A stretch of 64,000 nucleotides of DNA from Hymenopellis radicata (Eukaryota; Basidiomycota; Agaricomycetes; Agaricales; Physalacriaceae), in NCBI GenBank assembly GCA_015501595.1, contig JADNRX010000146.1:1-64000 (forward strand), given 5' to 3'. Numbering within the stretch: the stretch's first letter is position 1; the number at the start of each line of letters is the position of its first letter. The position numbers were made by a program, and so were the translations under genes. Under the pieces are notes generated by a model that had not been told where the DNA came from, ran no database searches, and worked only from the letters and a program-made list of their open reading frames with translations. Positions 33,884 to 45,493 of this stretch are shown here, piece by piece.

Positions 33884-34816
33884 CCTTTCAGCTCACACCG
33901 GTTGATGAGACCGGTGGCCTCAATCGAGGACTTTACCAGAACGCCCGAGGACGGCGTACCACCATGTGGGACGTCTGACACCCTCCCCTTTCTATCCCCA
34001 AGAGCCCCGCGGCCGACCCGGTGGTGGAAGGTTAGCTCAAGGGTTCCGGGGAGCGTGCCGTTTATAAAGCGAGTAACCCTACTGACTACCATGAGAGAAG
34101 GGAAGGAAAGAATGGGATATCACTCTGGCTCTGTCGAGGCGGTTTATATACCCTCTTCAAGACCAATTTCCACTCCGACGCGGTATCGTACCACTTACGT
34201 AGGTGGTCTAGACACGGACTTGGCACGCCGCGTTGCGCCACACTTGTTCACGTCTGTTCGAATTCTCCGCTTTACCATTCGATAGCAGCGATTTGTAGCT
34301 CTCCAGACATATACTCAACATCCTCTTCAACTTTCTCAGTACTACACTACAAGCTCAACAAAATCCTCTCCTCCGTCATTGCAATATTGGAAGCAAGCAG
34401 GGACGAGTCTTGTGTACCTTGCTTATTCCGCGAATAGAGGTGAGTACACAGGATTGTTAGGTTCCGTTAAGGGTGTTCTTGGTGTCTGTCGACTGGGAAA
34501 ATCAAGGACAATGTCATGAATAAACCGGACAGTGAAATTGAACAAGACTTTGAACAGGAAAGTGTCTTGCGATGCGGCGGGCAGGGTCTTACGAAGCCAA
34601 GTCTAGAGCCCTGAAACGTGAAAATATCTCATGTTTGGGTAAGGAATACACACGGTCTCGGCAAGCTCATTCCTTCCTCCCCTCACCATGTCTCGTGTTC
34701 GACTTTGACTTCAACGACACAGCAAGTCGACGTGTCTCGCTCTCGAATCTGCGCGTCTGCCGCGATTCTATGCTCTCAACACATTTTCCAGCCTTCTCAA
34801 TAGCGAGGTGAGCAGA

Positions 34817-35283
34817 ATGTCGCGAGACGATAGCCGCTCACTTCGTCCAGATCCGGGTGCATATTTCAACGCGGACGGCGTGGTTGTGGCAAGTAAGTCG
34901 TCGTCTTGGTGCAGTTTGTTTGAGTCATTCAAGTCTCTGTTGTCCCAGCTCGCGCGACCTGCAGCCAGTTCCTCAATTCGTCCAGATCCGGTCTCGGAAT
35001 TCGCAGAAGTAATGGGACAGCATTGACTCGATAGGCGGCTGGGCGCAACAAGGTGCGTCCCAAAGTTTCCCCTCAGAATCAGAAAGGCTCAGAGACAGAA
35101 CGAGTCGAGTATCATTTCCGAACCGCTCATGTCGTTGATAGGCAGACGACCCGCTCACTTCACCCAGATCCGCGTTCAGATTTTTCGGGAGAGTCAGAGT
35201 GCATGTCCAGTTCATTTGTAGCTTCCGAGCTGACTCGTTTACAGGAAAAAGGAGAGTGTAGCCATGGAGACGAGCGCATCTGA
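34817..35283 (+). CDS. Putative small gene with repeated SLRPDP motif (S2 copy)
   Basis: It has the same frames as at 20541 in S1. MSRDDSRSLRPDPGAYF and SSIRPDPVSEFAEV are followed after a stop by TTRSLHPDPRSDFSGESE and the tail SSSFVASELTRLQEKGECSH, ending at 35283. Conservation of the motif between the copies is weak evidence of coding, since the copies are recent. It is unrecognised. Confidence 0.35.
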
Positions 35284-37171
35284 CGCGACGTGACTTGGAG
35301 GAAGCAAGCCAGAAGAGCCCATGCCGAATGAGGCAGTTCAACGTTCTCCTCCCGCCATCATCTGCAAAAACGCCAAGCCGGAACACGACGCGTTTGAGCG
35401 CTCAATTGCGCGCGGAACGACTTATTTCGACTTCAAGAATCCCAGGACAACAATTCTTGAAACTTGGACAGCATGGATGCCCTCGCCGGGCAGGCTTGAA
35501 TCTGGGGGGGAAAGTGTGTAATTTTCGTCCTTTTCGTGCTCGATTTTGACGCATTTTGAAGACGATTATTATCACGTACTCGGTCGTTTCATCCTCTGGA
35601 CGTTCAACTTTGGGGGCTTTCAAGACGCCTTGACGTGCCAACTTTCAAATGGACCGGAAACGAAATCTTGAAGGAGAACGGCGTGGGGTGTCCTCGCCGG
35701 ACCGGCATTTTTTTCGGGTGAAATGGTGCGTATTTCGTGCTGTTATTCCTCTTTCAGTTCTGACCCTTTTGATCAGATCTTGCGTTGATATTCGGACGTT
35801 TTGCGTTCCATTTCGCTCGCGCTCTGTGCACGTTATAATTCCTCAAGAACCGCAGAGGCGGCTGCGCCGCCGCCCGCCGATACGCGGCCGACGACACGGG
35901 CAAGCCGACCCCAAGACGTTTAGATTGGGGCACGAGACACCGATCTCCTTCCAGCGTCTGCTGTCCTCGCCGGACAGGCTTCCTTTTTCAAGAAAAAGGT
36001 ACATATTCTTCGTCATTTTCCACTCCGACTGCTGACCCTTTGTAGATCAAATCGACTTCATTTCATACGTAGATCTACTGTGATCCCTTACCCAATGGTC
36101 GTTCTGTCGCGCCTGGACGAAGAGGCGGCTGCGCCGCCTCCCTTGGACCCTTCCTCAAGACTTTGGCTTTTCGAAATGCAGGCTGTTGAATGTCTACGGC
36201 GTGGGGTGGCCTCGCCGGCCGGGCTTTTTTTCCAGGAAAAAGTGAGAATTCTGGGTCCATTTGGGAAGTATCTCTGACGTGAATTTCCTCAGGGTTTAGA
36301 GCCTTGATATCTTCAATATGGTATGTCTTCTAGTCTGATTCGATCGGTTTTGAACCTGACGACGCGTCCAGGAATCAATTTGGCCGCTTCGCGGCCTTGA
36401 TGATGTCCGCCTGACTGGACTGGATTTACCACTCGCCGCCACTTGATTCGCTTTCGGCTACACGACGCCGTTGATGGAGATCTGGATCTCTTCGCGTTCG
36501 GCTTTCTCGCCGCATTTGGAACTTTGGACGGGGACCTCATTTCGGGTACGTACCTTTACCTGCCTGAATTCTTAAGCTGACGGCTCATGATTGGTGTAGT
36601 ATATTGGCAGCAGTGACCAGCGGCTATTCGCCGCTGCGCTCGCGCTGCGAGCTTCTCACTGCTGCGGTTTGGATGACTTGCCTGAACAAAGCGCCACACT
36701 TACAAAAGTTGCGTAACGACTAGAAGTGACAGGACGAGATGAGTATGGACGAGCACTGGATCTACAGAGGCCTCAACTAGACCCACGGACACGGCCTCTG
36801 TTGACATTAGCACCCAGGATCAATATTCAACGACGAGAGGCACAAAGTTCGTACTTCTAATTCTGCTCAATCATCTTCGAGTTTTGATTGGTCGTTGGCT
36901 CTCGTACAGACTGCGACTGCGTCGCCGCATTGCTTCCGTGGATTTGTGGCTTCATCTTGCATGCGGTTTCGAGGGGTTATTATGTCCGAGTTGAGGGGGT
37001 AGGTCCATCAGTAGAAATATCGTCGCTAGAGTGATCTTGTCGTAGCGTACTGAAATACGATGTGATTTCCCAACTTCTTCATGTGTGAAATGACTGCAAT
37101 CGTGCAAATGTTGTTACGATGACCTTCGAAAGTGTTACCTAGATTACAGTAAAAATACATATGTTGGAATA

Positions 37172-37468
37172 TCATGCTGTTAAAGACACTCGAGAAGCTG
37201 TCCATGAGCTACAAAGTACGGTAAGAGTTCCGACTAAAACATGGTAATGACCCAGAATCGGAGAAAAGACCGGACTTACGGGTATATCACTTGTTGACAT
37301 TAATGGCGAAGCGTGTCCAGCCGAAACCTCCAATGTTGACTTCTCAAAAACTTCGCCCAGGGCGAACACAGAGACTAGTGCGATCGGTAATATGAACCCT
37401 GGACATGATGTCCGTGGTGTCACCAGGAGGATATCGCGTGTCCAACATGGGATATTCACTCCGCTCAC
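37172..37468 (-). CDS. Hypothetical minus-strand frame in S2 (uninterrupted)
   Basis: A 98-codon frame with one strong hydrophobic segment (GFILPIALVSVFALG), then a Ser/Thr-rich region. It corresponds to the frame split by the 1444 bp element in S1. It may be one exon of a larger membrane-protein gene, as a GTAAGT donor lies within its 3' part. The family was not identified. Confidence 0.35.
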   Translation of the reverse strand: MSGVNIPCWTRDILLVTPRTSCPGFILPIALVSVFALGEVFEKSTLEVSAGHASPLMSTSDIPVSPVFSPILGHYHVLVGTLTVLCSSWTASRVSLTA

Positions 37469-38607
37469 CCAGCGGGTATACCAAGCTGGGTACCTGTTCT
37501 AGACGTCCTATCGTCTCGGAATTGACGGGGAAATGTCATGTTGCAAGTCATAGATCGAGCCCAGGTCACCCAGGTGATCGGGTAATCTTGCACTCGAACC
37601 ACATCGAGTCCGATCTTGGGGAGGCTACACTCGCTCGACCCCTTGCATTTCCATTATCTCTGGGCTCTGGGATACTTGAATTTACTTGGAGATTGTTCTG
37701 GGGCTTACGTAATCCTAATTCCGACGGTGCATGGACCACTGGACGCGCTTTTATGCCCAGTTTTCGCGTCAACGCTCCAGCGAGGCGTCTTGGACCCTGA
37801 GCATCGATAGCACGAGGATTTCCCGGACCCTATGACGCGTCTGGAGTTGTTTATATCTTATCTCTCGACTCTCGGATGCGGGGAAATGACGCAAGTGGTC
37901 ATTCTCCTCCTCCATCCCTCCGACACTTTTGCCCAATTCGCGTTTCCCGCCACGCCCGGCCCAATCTGGCGACTCTAGCACTTGTATGTATTATGTCTAG
38001 ACTTATTACCACTGCTATACTGGCTATAATTCCTCATTAGGCACTGATAATCCCGAATTCAATGTGGCACATCGAAGGTTCGTGCCTTTTCCGTTGTTCA
38101 TTCGCTTCAATTTCGGTCTGACCCTGTAGTATTTGATCAGAACGTAAACGGCGACCTCTGTTCGCGCGCCCAGAGTGCAACGAGAAGCGGTGCACATCTC
38201 CGCCACGAAAATGAGATCTGTAAGTTTTCATCTTTTCCATTTCTAAACGGCTCAATATGAGTCCATCAGATGTTCAGGGTAGCCCCGAAATTACCCCAGC
38301 GTGGTGGAATTTGAATGGCTTCGAGGAATGCGAAAGGAAAGGATGGGTACTGATGAGCAGGGGGTAAGTTCGTTTGGCTTTGGTTTAACCAGTTTCGATA
38401 CGGCCTGAAAACTTTTACAGTTTGAAAATAATACTTTCAGACGATACCTTTCGGTCTCCGTCGGGCCCTCAGGGAGGTTCATTTACGCGGGACACGAGAA
38501 ACGGTCTGGCGTGGCGGCTCGATAATTGGTTGGAAGTTCCGGAAGTTTTCGCTCCAGGCGGCCCTTCTGACTCACGGCGACCGCTTATCGGAAGCTATTT
38601 ACGTTTT

Positions 38608-39004
38608 GATTGGAGCCTGGATTGCTGGATACGCTATAAAAGGCGGCGAGAATACAGCAAACCCATCATCCTTCACTTTCTTTCCCTCTTCGTCTCTCTT
38701 CTCTCATGGTCAGCTTTCTCCTCCTCTGTGACCTATACCTACTTTCTCACTCGTCTCACAGACCATCTCGTTCTTTCATCCCGACGTTGTCGCCATTGCC
38801 TTCCCGACGCGTTTAAAAGCGTGACCCCGTTTACCCTGTTAATCGTGATCGTGGGTTTCCTCCCGACCACCATCATCCTGTCTCGCTCACTTTTGTATCC
38901 TTTGTCTAGTCCTCTTCAACGCTGTCTGTCACCGCGCTCTAACGCTCTGGTTAGTCGTTTCGCCTCTCTACTCATCGACGAGCGCTAACGATCTTTCCAG
39001 ACAT
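38608..39004 (+). promoter_or_regulatory. TATA-type promoter and CT-rich leader (S2)
   Basis: GATTGGAGCC and TATAAAA (38635-38641) precede a pyrimidine-rich leader and ATG at 39003, as in S1. Confidence 0.6.
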
Positions 39005-41240
39005 GCCTCGCGCCAGTGAGCGCCCTCGACTCTACGTTGGCGTGTCTCGCAGGGTATGAGGTTGGCTCGATGCCTTATTTTTATTAAGGCCTGGACTAGT
39101 AGAAGGGTTCCTCCGACTACTTGGTGCGTTGTTGAACAGATTGTGTTACCGTTTGTTGACCTCTCCATATTCTTAGTCGCACTCTTTGCGCCGCGTCTCC
39201 GTCGTTCCTCGTAATTCAGGCTACCAGCGCCTGGTCCTCGACGTGTACTTAGGATTACGGCATGGATTCTCAACCACCCCGACTCTCTCAGCCTTGTCCT
39301 CCTGCGAGTCGTCCAACGCGCTTACCGCCGCTTCTGGGTCTATTTCTTCGGACATGACGGAACTGTTGGACTCGGACAGCTGCGTACAGCCTCGGAAACG
39401 ATAGAGGTACGCCGTCTTGCCTTTCCTTCCATCTTTTGAACTTACCGTCCCGTTAAACAGCAAGACAATTCTGCACGTCGAGCCCTTGACTCTTGGTACG
39501 TCGCTATCCTTCATTCTATTTGTTCTAAACTCAGTCTATTTGTTCTAACCTCAGTCTTGTCGCAGACCTGTCGATCCTCACCATCGTCGCAGACAGTGTC
39601 GGCACCACTTGACACGAATAAGACTGTCGTACTGGAAGTTCGCCGTGTGAGTCGCCGATTTCGTCTTCTACGAATCCTGAACTCATTCCCATTACAGCTC
39701 AATTCCCCTCAGTACCGCCCCGCCTCTGGACACATCGTCAGACGTGACACGGCCTTGACTCCACAATCTCCCGTTTGACTAGTAACGGTTTGCATAAGTA
39801 TCATTATCAAGTGGTATTAGTGTACTCTTACCGCTGCGTTGTTCACGTCAGTAAGGCTTTACTTTTGTTGTTGTCTGGCTACTTACCTCTTTCTGCAGGA
39901 TGGCGTTCACCAATGAATTAAACGACCTGCTTGCACCATCGACGGAATCATTGGCTCCGTGTCGGTGAATAACAGTTGGCTTTGCGCCGGCTGATCCAGG
40001 AGACGGCGGGTTTCGACTCACGTTGAACTCGTGGTCTTACCTGGCGTATGTCGACATCTGCCACCTTGTCTTTTGGGGGGCCTTACCTTTACTTCAAAGG
40101 CCTTTCATCGGTGAGCTGTTCATCACCACTGTTCTGATCTATGTTTGACTCACGTATTTCCAGAAGGCCGTCGCGTTCCCCTGCCTTGTTCAATTGTAAG
40201 TGTCTTTCATGGATTATCACATTTAATACTGACTTTACTGTCAGCTACCTCGACTCGGACTTGTCTCACGGCCGTCAAACACTGGACTTGACAATACGGA
40301 TGACGACGTGAATGTGGAACACCGACCTCTTCGCGGGGATGTGAAATCTTCGACTCGACGTTGGACACTTGCTGGTAGGTTGTCCTTGTGTGTTCTCGCT
40401 GCCGATGTAGTAACGGTTATTCTTGCATAGATCATTCAGCTCACACAGAGCAACGGTTGTGCTTGCGTCTAGTGTAACGACTCATTTGGCTACGTGCCGG
40501 TGAAAGACAGTTTGGCTTCGTGCCGGCTGAATGCTGCAACGCCGTCGGTCTACAAGACTGTTACGCAGATGCCCTGACAGAAATGCTACGCCTCAGATAT
40601 CCTCGAGCATTTCTCGTTTTCTTGCTTCACGCGAGTTCGTAAGTCGTCGCGACAACTTTGACTTTATCTGATTCTGTTAATCCATGCAGGTTACATGACA
40701 AGTATGCGTCGACGTGCGCCTACGCGTGGTAGTGTCGACCGAAGCTTAACTATGTGCCGCCCGTTTCTTACCTAGTAAGTGAAATTCCACCTACTTGTCT
40801 TACCTTTGCTGACTTGGTCCCGTTCAGTATATATTGCATAGCCGTACTAGTTTACTTGCATTTCGCACACTCTTTACTTATGTCAATGGTAAGGAGATAA
40901 ACATCCCTCTCGTGGCGGTAGCTGACCGCTTTTACACAGATATCTCTTTCAATTTCATGCCCCTGGCTGAGACGCGCACACCAAAGGTAAAGGGAGGCGC
41001 CCCTCACTGAAGAGGGAGACATGCCTCGAACACCCTCGCCCCAACGGAAGAGTCAGGAAGAGGGTGCTTCATACCGCGCACGAAGAGGCGGAGCACACTC
41101 CACAGGCGCGAAGTCGGCGGAGAGGACAGTCTATACGACTTCATAGGCATCGGGCCCTGGTCCGACGCAGTCCATTTCGAAACAGATTTCTATGGCCCTT
41201 GAAGTGCGGCGAGATCTACGCCATCTTCGACACGACGCGA
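39003..41240 (+). pseudogene. Intron-rich unrecognised gene, truncated into M50B (S2)
   Basis: It is colinear with 26919-29112. MPRASERPRLYVGVSR is conserved. The piece starting MDSQPPRLS has two extra bases (CTCTCTCAG) and differs downstream, and a T-run exon segment of S1 is absent. The last part, from about 40985, is identical to S1 and leads in frame into the truncated M50B copy 3. Confidence 0.4.
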
Positions 41241-42061
41241 GCTGGATACCTTGGCTCCTCACTCATCGACGCATGCTTAATTACCTGCGGATTCAACACG
41301 AATGCGAGCAAGGTCGCTACGATCGTTCTCGCCGTCTTCTTCCTCCTCACGCTGTGGTGGGCGCGGCGTAATTGGCTGTGAGTTATAGCGTCTGCGTTCT
41401 TCTATCGCCGCTAATTTTCGACAGGACCTGGCTTCTCATTGCCGGCATGTCGGGGCTCATCCTCCTCTTCTGGTTCGTGGCGGATGGTGTTGCGTTGAGA
41501 TACCTGGTGGGCGCCCGTCTTGTCTACCCGTCTGCCTTGTCCGCTGTTAAACATTCGCTACTAGGTCCTGTTCATCGGAGTGATGTCGTGTATGTATGTC
41601 TTATGGGATGTCATCGGTATGTCTCCCTTCGAGTGCCGTTAGTCTACCATTCACTCACCCGAGCTACAGACGACACCATCGCGCGGAAGGTGAACTCGTC
41701 GGATGCCTCAGCATTCGCCAAGATCTGCGGGTGCTTCCCGTCACAAGGTACTCGAATTTATCTTCTTTTTTCCCCTCGATTCATGTCTTATTCGTCAGTC
41801 TGGGGCGTCATCTGGCTGATCGTTGCATTCATCTTCTTTGCCGCCGGTATAATCGTTGGGCTGGTTGCCTTCAAGGTTTGTGGCCCTCCCAACTATCACT
41901 ACATGCTAGTGCTGACTCTCTATTAGCAAACCGCCGAGGAACAAAAGGCAGATTCCCAAGACTTCTTGCCTACGCCAGGTAGCGGAGCATTGTCTATATC
42001 GCCCAGCAGTTTCGCCGTCAGTCTTACAGCTTGTGGCTTGGCGATATTCGGACTCCTATAG
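41241..42061 (+). pseudogene. M50B-like copy 3, lacking the catalytic 5' half
   Basis: It has the same 5' truncation as copy 2 but without the extra T, so the remaining exons keep their frame to ...AIFGLL at 42061. The HEMSH exons are missing, and the S-derived frame runs into it. At best it could make a chimeric membrane fragment. Confidence 0.85.
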
Positions 42062-45000
42062 CGAGTTCTTATTTGACGATCTACTAAGGACGATAACTTA
42101 TACCATGGACTCGAGTTCTGAACTTTGCTAATATTAATCATACTTTTACCGTGGATGATCTTACAACTATACAGTAAGTAAACTTGATCTACGAGGTGCC
42201 CTGGAAAAGGAACGTTATTTTGGATGTTATCCTGGAAAAGCCGATGCAGAACCCAACGAGGGCAGCCAGGTCGACGAAGAGCACGCCAGCCACACCGGCC
42301 ATGAAGCGCGGCGCGAACACCTTCCACACCATGAGGTGTCTCCTCAGCACTGCAGCGCTGACGGCACTACCAATGAGAAGCGATGTGTAGTACAACATCA
42401 TCCCGATCACAGCCACGGTCGTTTCGCCCTTGACCTTGACGTCCAGCTCTGGCTTCGCGTTCTCTCTGCCCGGCACGCTCGCCATCATCGGCGGGCGGTT
42501 CCACAGCGCAAGCAGGGGCGCAGCAAGGCCCGCCAAGAGCAGAGGCCCAAAGGAGTTGAGGACCACAGTAATCGGCGCAAACGTATACGACGCCGTCGGC
42601 GTGAGAATGAAACCCGCCTTCCACTGGATAGACGATATCGTCGACTGATGGCCAGTCGCAAAGAACATCTGGAGCCCGAGGAGCGCAACGGGGATGATAT
42701 CCGCAAATCGCACGGGCGGAGACTGGTCTACTGCGTGCTGCTGCAACACAGCAGACGGCGTCGCGGAGGCAAACACCTGTTCCATGTACCGCACGTCTCG
42801 CACGCCATCCACCACTTCCAGGAAGGACACAAGCGCCAGCGCACCGAGGCCCAGCGCGATTTGGGCAGAGAGCTGGCTGGCGTTGTACACGAGCGCGAAC
42901 GCCAAGGTCCAGAGAAGAAGGTAGGACGAGCCATACGCGTTCGCAAAGCCGAGGACTTTGACCTGCTTCACTTGGCTCTTGTCGAAATGCAGGCACAGCG
43001 GGATGAGGTACCAAAGTGCACCCCCGACAAAGAAGACGAGCGTGAACGAGCCGCGCGCGAGCCATGTCCGAGCCATGCGGAGAAGGGGTGTCCACCCCTC
43101 ATCTCCAAGTACATTCGCCGAGTCGAGCCATTCAAGGAGCCAGAACCCTGAACCAGCGAGGAGAGCAGGCCGGAGAATGACAGGGATGAATGTCTGCGCG
43201 AGTCCCAGCTCAGAGCGGGATACCTTCAAGAAGTGGGTGTGAATTATGTATGGCAGCGCGAACCCGAGTGGCACCGCCAATGCCAACACCGGAAGGGGCG
43301 GAGTGGGCAGTGTCGACGATGCGTAGAACGTGACATGGCAGTATGGCTGTTGTTCCTCTCTACAGACGGTGCTGATCGCCATCAGTCTGACGCAGACTGC
43401 ATAGAGGAGGGAGAATCCCAAGATACGGTAGCGTAAACGTGTAGTCGGAGCTTTAATGCCCGTCAACACGAAGGGCACTATGGAGGTCAAACCGAGATAC
43501 AAGACAAGTCTATCTTCCCAGAAGGTGAACGAATTGGAAAAGAACGCGATGGTGTGAAGGACCAATGGGATGGGTAAACTCCGGATGGACGCTAATATGG
43601 GAGGAGGAGAGGATATCATGAGCGCGAAACTTGAGAATATCGGCGCCGCGAACAGGATACAGTCAAGTGCGTCGATACCCTCAAGCTTTTCCTCCAACCC
43701 AATGAAGAGGAGCAAGCCAACGACGGCGCCACCGGCTATCCCGCGCATACAGTTGGGAAGCTGCGAAGACAGATACGCATTCCATTCGTACTTTGCGGAT
43801 GAAAGGCCCATGTAGAGCGACCAGGTGGCAATAAAGCCCACACCCAAGACAGCCAGCCCAAACGCCATACGCAACGGATTGAATTGGGCCCAAAGCGCGC
43901 GGCACGTTGAGAGCGCGACACGATTGTAGTTGGTGAGTTTGATCAGTGTGTCCTCGGTGTTGCATTTCTTACAGAGCGTGACGTCCCAGGCTCGTTGAAG
44001 CTCGTCCCAGTATCCGTCGAGTTCCCCGCCTGATGCGCTATCGCGGTATGCTTTCAGATAGTCTCTGATCTGGAATGCATTTAGCTTCAACGCGTCCAAC
44101 AATCTGCTGTTCCTCCAAAAGAGCTCCGGGATGACTGTGCCAAGGTTGTTGAAGGGGATGGGAAGACCGAGGAGTAAAGAGATAGTGGGGAGGATGTCGA
44201 TCTGCTGTACTGAGCGATGCGGAAGGGAAGCTCCGGGAAAGGTGGTATATTGAAGTAGACCGGACGGAGGGGCATCGCGCGATAGCTCGGGGCCTTTGCT
44301 ATATATCCACAGCGCACTGGAGGTTTCATGCTCGCCGTCGCCTCCGTGGTCACCTGTACGGTCCATACCGTGATCACCTAGGACTACGAGCAGCGTCTTG
44401 TCATCCAGGAGGTCTACGACGCGTCCGAGAACGTCGTTCATCTGTTCCAGCTTCGTTTTCATGCTGGGATGATCTGGACCGACTCTATGACCAACGTGGT
44501 CTACACCCAAGAAGTGCCCGACAAGAAAGTCAAAAGGTTTGGTGGGGTCCTCGAGCAGGGGGAATAAGTGTTTGATGACGCCCTCGTCGACGGTATGCAG
44601 GTCCTCGACATTGAAAGAGTCGTAAGGGAAGGATATCGCGAAGGAATCCGGAAAGACAGACATCCACGTATCATCGCCCATAAACGCGGCCTACTGTAGA
44701 GTTAATGTAGAAGCGAACCCGAAGAGGAAGGAACACGTACCGTTTTATTCGCCAGTCCCAGCTGTTTTATGATTGAGTCTTCCTCGATTGAAGAGGCGCC
44801 AAAGTTGTTGCCCAGATCAACAAAAGTCGGTAAAGATCCAGTGGTGAGGCCTTTGATGCGCTGCAACGTCGTCGTGGGCGGATCTGAATATGCATTGAAG
44901 ATAAACGAGTGTCGTGGCCGAGCTTTGGTGAGCTCCTGCGGCAATGTAAGGATATTGTGGTGGTACGGCGACAGAGGCGTCGGAGGATTGGGAGACACAA

Positions 45001-45098
45001 AGTCGAAGCGGAGGGCGTCAATGATGAGCACGACAGCGCGTGTGTGCGTGGCCGGCACGGTACATTCGTTGGTCGAGCATGTCGTTGTCTCCGTCAAC
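41241..45098 (+). repeat. Triplicated unit U, copy 3
   Basis: It begins inside M50B at GCTGGATACC. On the right the sequence continues without a break into the genuine PIG-O 5' exon (beyond 45098), so this is the original right edge of the locus. Confidence 0.9.
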
Positions 45099-45196
45099 GC
45101 CAAGCGTGTCAGCAGGAACCCGCTCGTAAACAGGTAGATGCCCGCCACATGTACGAACACGATCCAGGCAAGTATTGCCGATGAGTTGGAAAACAT
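42189..45196 (-). CDS. GPI13: GPI ethanolamine phosphate transferase 3 (PIG-O/Gpi13), only complete copy
   Basis: By family, this adds phosphoethanolamine to the third mannose of the GPI precursor in the ER, the bridge to the protein. Two exons (45196-44741, 44690-42189; 50 bp intron GTACGT...TAG) give about 985 aa, within the usual size. An N-terminal anchor (ILAWIVFVHVAGIYLF, residues 9-24) precedes the alkaline-phosphatase-like luminal domain. That domain has IIDALRFDF at 58-66 (metal Asp), PTTTLQRIKGL at 107-117 (Thr nucleophile region), GVDHVGH at about 214-220 and LGDHGM at about 256-261. From about residue 430 there are many hydrophobic helices (PLVLHTIAFF, FVLTGIKA, IGMMLYYTSLLIG). 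In-frame ATGs also exist upstream (45262); 45196 was chosen because it leaves the usual short cytosolic tail. It converges with M50B copy 3. Confidence 0.9.
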
Positions 45197-45493
45197 GAGA
45201 GAGGGAACGATCCCAAAAAGGATTCTGAATTCGGTACTTAGGGGCGTGTCGGGCATTACCATTTTGGGTCGTTCTGCGAAAATAAAGCGGTTATGCACCG
45301 CAAAATTTTTGTCGATTGTAACTACTCAAGCGCTCATGTAAAGTAACTGACTGTTGCTGACTCTATGAAGGAAATATCCAATGCTGTTGCTGCATCGGTT
45401 GTCGGCAATGCGATCACCGCCGATCAGTCCATTTCCAGAAGTCCTGCCCAAAACGGATGATCGTGCTCTTTCCCTCGCTTCCTCATCACTTCC

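Larger units (their letters stand above)
32963..41240. repeat. Module S, copy 2 (S2)
   Basis: This is the 8.3 kb colinear copy of S1 without the three S1 transposons. It has the hairpin at 33852-33883, SLRPDP frames at 34817-35283, the palindrome block at 35470-36690, the intact minus-strand frame at 37172-37468, the TATA promoter at 38635, ATG at 39003 and the intron-rich region to 41240. Small private indels (for example ATTGTTAGG added near 34453) show that it has evolved independently. Confidence 0.8.
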
